Part shown: one piece after another, positions 57,206-64,000 of the stretch
Numbering within the stretch: position 1 is the first letter of the stretch
Layout of the letters: every line of letters begins with the position of its first letter
NCBI GenBank assembly: GCA_036365515.1
Contig: CM070873.1
Span: 21,911,757 to 21,975,756 of the forward strand
Source of the DNA: Torymus aiolomorphi
Lineage: Eukaryota > Arthropoda > Insecta > Hymenoptera > Torymidae
Direction: 5' to 3'
Length of the DNA: 64,000 bases
Notes under the pieces: model-generated
The model's database searches: none
The model's input: only the letters and a program-made list of their open reading frames with translations
Told to the model about the DNA's origin: nothing
Translations under genes and position numbers: made by a program

Positions 57206-57650
57206 TCGTACCCAAATTTAAAAACACCACTTCTACCCCATTATCCCACCGCCCCAAAACTTTTCAGCACTGCACTCGCTCCGTCCGAGCATACGTACAT
57301 ACATACGTACGTATATACGTTTGCTCCTCCGTGGCCGGCCTTCCGTCTAATTACGCGCAATTAGCCGTCACGCGCAATTGATCATAATTGCCCCCGAACG
57401 TAAGGCGGAGGGCGCACAAACTCCTTGCCCCTCCGGCGGCATTTACGCGTCTTTTATCGAGTTTAATAAACACGCTCCGCGCGTACAACAGTAGTAGTCA
57501 GCAGTGCTAGTCTCATCTAATTTGACTTCTTCGTTGCGACGGGGCGGCCGCTTTTGGCACGTTCAGCGCCGTTAATTGCGCGCAGGGCCGGAAAGAGAGA
57601 CAGAGGAGGAGTTTTAATTGACCCGCCGCGTGTCGTTCCACAGGCGTTGT
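57206..57650. other. GC-rich CpG-dense patch
   Basis: Contains a CATACGTA-type tract near 57291-57320, TCTAATTACGCGCAATTAGC near 57345, GTCACGCGCAATTGATCATA near 57368 and GTTAATTGCGCGCAGG near 57571. Repeated AATT/TAAT cores next to CGCG are like those at 14 kb. Confidence 0.4.
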
Positions 57651-59698
57651 TTTATTTGGGGCTGGAAAGTAGTTTGGTTTAGCCCAAAGTGCTTGCAGAT
57701 AATGAAAAATGCTACTTTTAGATTATATGTTTCGATTTTTTATTTTTAATTAATAATCATTCATAAGATCAAAAACTCTTCATTATTTTAGAAATCATTG
57801 TTACACCACTCACCATGAAGCAATGCTCCTTCAAGTCGTTATTTTCATTTTCTCTATTAATTTATACTCGTGAAGTAAAGACAAAAGGAAACCATCAAGC
57901 GACAGAACGCCTGCTGCTACAATTATCAAGAAATTAAACAATTATTTCGTTCTCGGTCACCTTTCAATTCTCTGCTATTCAAGCTCTCGACGTTTTTACT
58001 AACTAACTCTGCTCCTCTGTAGCTTGTTATGAAGTTTAAATTACGTGCAATTCACAAGATATGTACAGTATATTCCAAATGCAGTAAACTACTTGTTTCT
58101 GGCGTTTACCGTGATCTCACAATGATGCCTTTGTATTCACTATTTTGTGATGAAAGCAGCTGTAACAAAATAAACTCGAATAAAATGACGCAAAAGTATT
58201 AAAACCACAAAAAATTTCTCTTAAAAAAGACGTCTTTATCCCTCTTTATTCGCTCGAACCAACTGTCTAGAAAAATCCTTTCACCGTTCAAATTAAGAAT
58301 ACATAAACTCAGCGAATCGTTAACTCATCCGCAACTCGACGTTTTATCATTCCATTCTCCTCGGTCCATCCATTCGCAATGAAATCCGAGTCTCAAGCGT
58401 AACTGCAGTGGATAAATTTTTAAATAATGAGAAAGCTATAAAACAAAACAAGACATTTTTATGATATTTCTAGCTTACATATATATTATCCGTAGTCGAA
58501 GTGTTTGAAAGGAATAATGACAAAATGTACTGTTATTCGTATAAAAACTTTGAAGATACTTTTTACTGGCTTCGGTCTTATGAAATTGCCGTTGGCGTAC
58601 CAATAGGTGTTTCCGTTCAAAAAATATTACTAATTTTTCGGAAGTAACTTTAGCATATCCTTATTATCGTCGAATTATGAATAAGTGGCGATAATATACA
58701 ACAGTTAGTCTTAAAGACGTCGTTCGAGTCTCACTTGTGAATGTTTACTGTTATTTAACTTTCATGGAAAAATGTGTTTGACTGCATCTCTTAAAAAGAA
58801 ACAACGTAATTACGTTTCAACTTTCTAGCCACGTTTCAAAATGTTTATTTACTCGTGAAAACTTTCGAGTTGAAAAATCATAAAATTATCGCTCGGTAAA
58901 TCATAAAATTTGCCTCCCTCTTAAAATTTAAAAGTTTTTTACGTCGTTCCCGAATGTACGCGACGGTTATACGGAAAGCCGGCAGCATTCACCTCACCGA
59001 GAATTGCAAAAAGAGACCATAAACTCCGGTATTATAAGAAGAAACGCATAAAACCAATTTCTCTGCGGCTAGCGTAATACCTGTAGATTTTATCTAATGC
59101 AAAAACAGTCTACTAGTCCATAATGTGGAAACACCGTACTAACCGACTTCTGTAATGAAACACGGATTTTTATATTGTGTTTTATGACATTTTTAAACAT
59201 TCCAAAATTTACTGCTGATGTAATCTGTTACAAAAGTTCTGATATTATTGAAAAAAAAAAGTATGTCTAATCTGCAAAATCCAGCTGAAAAACGTTTCAC
59301 TTGTGTTTTCATCTGTTATAATAAGGTAGTTCTATAGTATATTTCAATACAGGGGGCGTAAAAGCGATTTAAAAAAATTATAGAACATGTAAAATCGTAT
59401 TTTACGCACACTGTATCGAAAATAATATTACTGAAGCATTGTTATAATATTTTTGCAATACTTTTACAATTTCTTTTTTTTTGTAATCTACCAACATTAT
59501 TAAGGATTGAAATTAAACAAAAATTTCACCATTTTTATAATACATTTAATAAAATGTATACAAGATTTTTAAGGTTTTTAGGTAGAACTGTGACAATTAT
59601 GATTACTTTTAGATTTCAGTTATATGATAAATACAGATAATAGTAATAAATCTCAGCACTACTCCCAATCACTACCTCGAAATCAAAATATGTAAAAC
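57651..59698. other. AT-rich unique region, no gene seen
   Basis: About 2 kb without ORFs or repeat partners. A moderate CpG section lies at 58920-59070. A possible short inverted pair (GGGGGCGTAAAA and TTTTACGCACACTG) near 59352-59412 could be a small palindromic remnant. Confidence 0.45.
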
Positions 59699-60330
59699 TT
59701 CTGTGCGCGCAGGCACTTTTGCAACCATACGCCACCCGTCTCTCTCTCTCTCCCTCTCTCTCTCTCTCTCTCCTGAAAATACTCCTCTCCTACACATCAG
59801 CAGCGAACCACGTCGCATCCCCCATTGCGAAACCGCATAAATCAGTATCGGCGTGTATCTACACCCAGCCTCTTCACTACACACTCTCTCTCTCTCTCTC
59901 TCTCACTCTCTGAAAAGTCGTGCAACACTTTCGCGCCTCGGCGAATTGAAATACAGCAGCTCCCGGCGCGCCGTAAAATCACACGCGTGCTAATCTCGAG
60001 AATTGCGCGAGCGAGAGGCAGAGACGAAACATATCGCGCTACACTCGCTCGCTTGCGCGAGTTACGCAACGAAATATAATTTATGGAATGCGCAGTGGAA
60101 GGGGCAGGGGAGAAAATGTGTACGTATGTGCACCGCCGGTGTATATATGTTGGGTGAGAGAGAGCTCGAGAGAATGAACTCTGGGAATGGAATAACCTTA
60201 ACGATCTATTATTGGACGCGCGATGCGAAGGAGTGGGCGCATGCGCGCGGGTTTTATTAGCGTGTCGGTGGGGAATGGCTTTGCTATTATGGATTTGTCG
60301 CCGATGTTGCGCGAGAAGTTGATTGAATAA
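59699..60330. other. GC-rich patch with two CT tracts
   Basis: CpG-dense, with CT tracts at 59739-59772 and 59884-59911, CTCCCGGCGCGCCG near 59960 and GGGCGCATGCGCGCGGG near 60235. ORFs on both strands are compositional. Candidate regulatory patch. Confidence 0.4.
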
Positions 60331-60698
60331 CGATCTTTTCCGTTGTGCAATGCTATATAAGTTTTTGTGAATATTAGGAAATTTTAGCGGTTCTTTGCTG
60401 ATTCAGGTGTTATGTGTATACGCGTTGTTGCAGCTAGAGAAATTCGGGTTTACGAATGACATCGAGTCTAATTTATGAACGCTTTCTCAAGTTTCTATTG
60501 CGAACGCACCGTTTTCAAGTGGATTTGATGCAGTCGAAATAGATTGAAATATTTGTGCCTTTAACTTTAAAATATTATGTTGTAAAAAAACTTGTTTTCG
60601 TTCCCAATTCTTTTGATTAAAATTATCCCATCGTTGGTTATCAACACTAATATATTTTCTAAATAATTTGACAGTCTCTTGTAAACTGTCATTTCTTA
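60331..60698. other. Unique stretch bordering a TIR element
   Basis: No gene is confidently supported. An 85-codon minus-strand ORF (60487-60744) starts inside the neighbouring element's terminal repeat and reads out into this flank. Confidence 0.45.
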
Positions 60699-60700
60699 TA

Positions 60701-61476
60701 TCTGTGGGTTCCAGGAATAACGACCTAACCCACTTGGGGGTCAAAATTGAGTTAGCACCGGAATTTATACCTTCTAACTACCCTTTTTCATATAGACTTG
60801 GTCCGGAAATCTGAAACGCGTTCAAAGAGCAAATATCAGCTAAGTGCATAACCACTTAACTGCACCTGTGCCCGGAAGAACCACTTAACTGAATATTTAT
60901 ATTTAGTTAAAAGCACCGTTTTGAAGTTAACACTACGCAATAAACAGATTATGACATACCTATTTTTATAGCAACAAAGATCAAAGGTAATAGATAATAG
61001 AAGGTAACACAACAGCTTTGATTGCCGGGCGATGGGGCGAGTGTGCATAAACAGTAACCGAGTAACGTTCGGTATTCGGTTTACCGAATTCCGTTGACTT
61101 CAAGCATATTCCGTTGGGAGGCACATGCGTGCGAATGAATATTTAAAAAAGAATTCGTATTCTATGTTTTAAGTGTAGAAATAACTATGTTATTTATCTT
61201 ATTTGAACAATTTCCCTAAACCACTTAACTGCACAGTTACCGGAATAACGATTTAACTGCATTGTTTTGTTTGTTTATACAAAGAATAAGAATGTATTCT
61301 AGCAGCTGATAGTGGGGTTCGAAAGATATTCGATACCTTTGTAAATGTTTACATTGTTATGACTCATCTCGCGCATTTCGATCTTACATATGAAGTGTCA
61401 TGACAGAAATTTTAAAACGTCGATTTATCGAAAACACGTATAAGTGGGTTAGGTCGTTATTCCGGGAAGCCACAGA
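60701..61476. mobile_element. TIR element with TCTGTGG ends, 776 bp
   Basis: Ends are inverted repeats of about 35-40 bp: TCTGTGGGTTCCAGGAATAA on the left, and the inverse of TCTGTGGCTTCCCGGAATAA on the right, both followed by CGACCTAACCCACTT. TA lies on both sides (60699-60700 and 61477-61478). Inside, ACCACTTAACTGCAC occurs as direct copies near 60850 and 61220. No ORF spans it, so it is non-autonomous; the superfamily is not assigned. Confidence 0.8.
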
Positions 61477-61478
61477 TA

Positions 61479-61695
61479 TATTGATAATTTAAAAAAATAT
61501 ATTATTTGAAATGAGATATGCAAATAAACTAATAATCGCCTTAATAAAAATGTTAACCATAAATTCCCTAATTTTTATAGTTAACTTTATGGCTAAGAAC
61601 CATATTCTCCTTTTATTTGATAATTATGTACCAATTTAAAATATCATTCTGTTATTCACATTTGACAACATCGATATTTTAATACTTGTAGGTAC
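61479..61695. other. Short AT-rich spacer
   Basis: No feature supported. Confidence 0.4.
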
Positions 61696-61697
61696 AT

Positions 61698-62491
61698 CCC
61701 TAGTAGAAATTAGTCCATTAAAAATGGGCAAGAAAACAGAAACTGGCCTTTGGAAATGGCTAGTTATTAGACAGAAGTGTAACGCTTTTTTCCATCAACT
61801 TCTTCCATTTTATGGAATGATCCCAACCTCAAAATCTTCACATTAAAATTTCATAACAATTTAATCACATATTGTAAAACTTATACTCTTAAGAGATAGT
61901 TTACCGGAATATAAACAAAATTTAGTAGTCTTTGTAATATTTACAGCTTTATTCACGTGTTTGAAATTCCGAACGTTCATAATGAACGAAATATTAACTT
62001 AAAGTTTCTAATTCTGGTTAGAATTCCTCGAAGTGTGGTTTACTGGTGACTGCAAGAGTGAGAAGTGAAGAAATACAATTATTATCTGATTTTAAATGTA
62101 TTAAGTAGCCAAATTCGGCTAAATTTGAAAATGGCAAAAATCTTTCGTTCACTATGAACGTTCGAAATTTCAAACACTTCTTTATTCTACGAGATATAAA
62201 CCAAAATCGTTATTTTGCAGCGTGACTCTATTTCTCTCACTCATCGCCATAACAAATTGCTTGTTACTAGATTTTTAATGGCCCCGTCGGTTAGCTATTT
62301 TAACTAGCAAATTAAAATGCCAAATCAATAAATAGTACAAAATTTTGGCCATTTTTGCGGCCAATAAATGTGAAAAAAATAGGTTGAAAAAATCATTACA
62401 CTTATGATAGAAAACTGGAGTCCATTTTTTTGCTATCTTGGTTCCAACTAGCCATTTACTACCCAAAAAATTATTTCAATTTCTACCAGAC
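61698..62491. mobile_element. CCCTGGTAGAAAT-family element with a nested MITE, 794 bp
   Basis: Starts CCCTAGTAGAAATTAGTCC and ends AATTTCTACCAG plus two changed bases, with AT at each side (61696-61697 and 62492-62493). It aligns block by block with 21395-21951 (AAATGGCTAGTTATTAGACA, TACAGCTTTATTC, ATATAAACCAAAATCG, TAGCCATTTACT). The extra length is the 225-bp MITE and one 8-bp duplicate at 61955-62187. Not coding. Confidence 0.85.
61955..62179. mobile_element. hAT-type MITE, GTGTTTGAAATT family, copy 2, nested
   Basis: A 225-bp element with ends ACGTGTTTGAAATTCCGAAC and the inverse of AAGTGTTTGAAATTTCGAAC, flanked by CTTTATTC on both sides (61947-61954 and 62180-62187). The sister host copy at 21395-21951 has a single CTTTATTC at this place, which reveals the empty site and proves the 8-bp duplication. 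Related to 29803-29993 (shared CGAACGTTCAT and GAACGAAA blocks). Confidence 0.92.
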
Positions 62492-62493
62492 AT

Positions 62494-62630
62494 TATGTTA
62501 TACATATTGATTTGTGCTAAAAATGCTTTCATTTAATTAACACATTAATTATAAAATATCGCTATAGTTTCTTCAATTTTTACTGTATCATTTAAATTAC
62601 AATTTACATAATTTTCATCATCACTTTCCC
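62494..62630. other. Short AT-rich spacer
   Basis: No feature supported. Confidence 0.4.
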
Positions 62631-63010
62631 ATGCCCACAATACGAATATCCCCGCGACCATTTCATCTCCTAAACCCTCCGCACCTCACACTATACACAC
62701 ACCTTACCGTTCATACTCGCGGCCGCATCGGAGTCATTGGCTCTCTGCTCTGTACTCTCTCGCGCTCCTTTTCTCCTCCCCTCCTCCCTCCAATATGCTG
62801 CTGCCGTGCAGGTTATCCGTTCACCGGCGCGCTGCACTCCGATAATCCGCGCGGGGTCAGAAGGTGCACTGCTCGCACCGCGAGTTCGTTGCCGTGCGCG
62901 CGCATTATTGAATAGCGCTGAATAGCCGCCGGTCTGTGCGCCTGTTTTTGCCTCTCGATTATCTAATCGAGCGGCGATTTGTGCGCATTCAATTGCCCGG
63001 ATGGAATTTA

Positions 63011-63041
<31 letters not shown>

Positions 63042-63090
63042 GTGCTTTCGTGTGTAGGGAGACGGGGGCCCTGGTAAAGGGAATTTTTTT
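62631..63090. other. GC-rich patch with a GA tract
   Basis: CpG-dense section with CGCGCTGCACTCCG near 62827, GTGCGCGCGCATTATTGAAT near 62894 and a (GA)n tract at 63011-63037. Long ORFs on both strands without domains are compositional. Confidence 0.35.
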
Positions 63091-63568
63091 GAGGGAGATG
63101 TAGTGTGCAGGGATTTATAAGAAAAATTTGTGATTTTATAAGGTAGAGATCGAGTTGTGTACAATTATGTTTGGGTTATAATTTAAGAAATTATTTTATG
63201 TTGGAAATCTACTGATCAAAAATTAGTTTTATTTAAACTTGTTTTCTGAGAGTTTTCGACGAGTTTAATGAAAGTTAATATAAGTTCATTATCGAAGATT
63301 AATACAAAATATTAAATAGAAGATTGATTTATGTACAATTATATTTGGGTTAGGTATAATTTAAGAATTTATTTTACGTTAGAAATCTACTCATCAAAAA
63401 GTAACTTTATTTAAAGTTGATTATCGAAGATTAATGCCAAATATTAGATACTTCAGTACCATTCATTTAATGTGATTAGATACCAGAAAGGAGGTCAATT
63501 AACCTAAATTAAAATTATATTACGACTTCTATTTAATTATAATTTTATTGAAATATATTCAATTCCAA
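63091..63568. repeat. AT-rich stretch with an internal duplication
   Basis: About 80 bp near 63145-63240 (AGATCGAGTTGTGTACAATT, TTTGGGTTATAATTTAAG, GAAATCTACTGATCAAAAA) recurs in diverged form near 63319-63410. No gene. Confidence 0.6.
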
Positions 63569-63817
63569 TACTGAAAAAAATGGTTGGTTTCAGTAATCGA
63601 AAAATTGGGTACTGTAACCATCTGACACGGTTAAAATACACAGAAGTAACAGGATAGTTAGTACAACCAAGATAGTAGTTAGTATAACCAATTTGATAGT
63701 TATAGCAATATAAAAATGGTTGGCAGAACCAATATTTGTTGTTATTTTAGCTATCTTCTCGGTGGTGCGTTTAGTAACAAACCAGTTGGTTAGAATAACC
63801 AATCCTTTTTTTCCATG
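63569..63817. mobile_element. Candidate TA-type MITE, about 250 bp
   Basis: Left end TACTGAAAAAAATGGTTGG, right end the inverse of CATGGAAAAAAAGGATTGG, with TA following the right end (63818-63819). The internal ACCAA/TTGGT phrases recur many times (for example AACCAATTTGATAGTT and ATGGTTGGCAGAACCAA). The ends resemble the CACTGAAAAA MITEs elsewhere in the window, with one changed base on the left. Confidence 0.55.
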
Positions 63818-63819
63818 TA

Positions 63820-64000
63820 CGCTAAAATTGATTAAAAATGATAAACTTTCAACAATACATTACAAATGTATAAGAACCGTCATATCTCCTTCCACCACCT
63901 TTGAATATGCCCCCCGTAAGAATCGATCCCCGCTCAAACCTCAATAACCGCTTCAGCAGCATCAGCACAGTATAAGCCAGCGACGTCCGAGATCTCGACG
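63820..64000. other. Right edge, no gene seen
   Basis: Composition becomes more mixed towards the edge (CAGCAGCATCAGCACAG near 63953, CGACGTCCGAGATCTCGACG at the end), probably the start of another GC-rich patch. Confidence 0.4.

Noticed and set aside
60487..60744. 85-codon minus-strand ORF with a fairly protein-like sequence
   Set aside because: It begins in the terminal repeat of the element at 60701-61476 and ends in unrelated flank, so it crosses an insertion border and cannot be an old gene. Homology would be needed to revive it.

Overview
This is 64 kb of eukaryotic nuclear DNA that is almost entirely non-coding. It is AT-rich, crowded with microsatellites (TA, TG, CT), short inverted-repeat DNA transposons, foldback palindromes and tandem repeats. 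Every 2-4 kb an AT-rich background is broken by a CpG-dense, GC-rich patch of 300-900 bp that often holds homeodomain-type TAAT cores and (CT)n tracts. No intact host gene, rRNA, CRISPR array or prokaryotic operon could be supported. This texture fits an insect, possibly a hymenopteran such as a parasitoid wasp. That placement is an inference from composition and repeat style only. The window is best read as a large intergenic region or a very long intron.

Layout. Bases 1-3060 hold TA and TG microsatellites and a diverged tandem duplication carrying CT tracts. Bases 3061-29800 alternate AT-rich unique DNA with GC-rich patches, and contain isolated DNA elements: a poly-G/poly-C-tipped foldback (7659-8097), a TA-flanked MITE (8914-9165), a foldback whose arms are a minisatellite (12699-13263), a family with CCCTGGTAGAAAT ends (15632-17187, 17749-17884, 21395-21951, 22249-22827, and again 61698-62491), and two long palindromes (23818-24512, 27018-27796).

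Bases 29800-50000 form a nest of transposable elements with almost no GC-rich patches. Its backbone is a dispersed repeat with a core of about 132-bp tandem monomers (here 'B'), plus two companion blocks ('A', 'C'). Several other elements interrupt this backbone. In five cases the target-site duplication and the pre-insertion sequence can be read inside the window: a TTAA element (36232-36789), a TA MITE in one arm of a palindrome (35147-35379), an 8-bp-TSD palindrome in a monomer (48829-48982), a 5.4-kb TAA-flanked element in the array (43203-48606), and, outside the nest, an 8-bp-TSD MITE in a CCCTGG element (61955-62179).

Bases 50000-64000 return to the patchy landscape, with a degenerate tRNA-like sequence (50988-51059), a third hairpin-ended element carrying a broken PIF/Harbinger-type transposase N-terminus (52607-55280), and three more TIR elements near the right edge.

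The only sequences that look protein-coding are transposon-associated or of unknown origin: a 143-codon ORF inside 15632-17187, a Harbinger-like fragment with an in-frame stop (54515-54840), and a frameshifted, apparently spliced fragment near 46049-46500. Alignments were made by eye, so repeat boundaries are usually good to a few bases where a target duplication is quoted, and to some tens of bases elsewhere.
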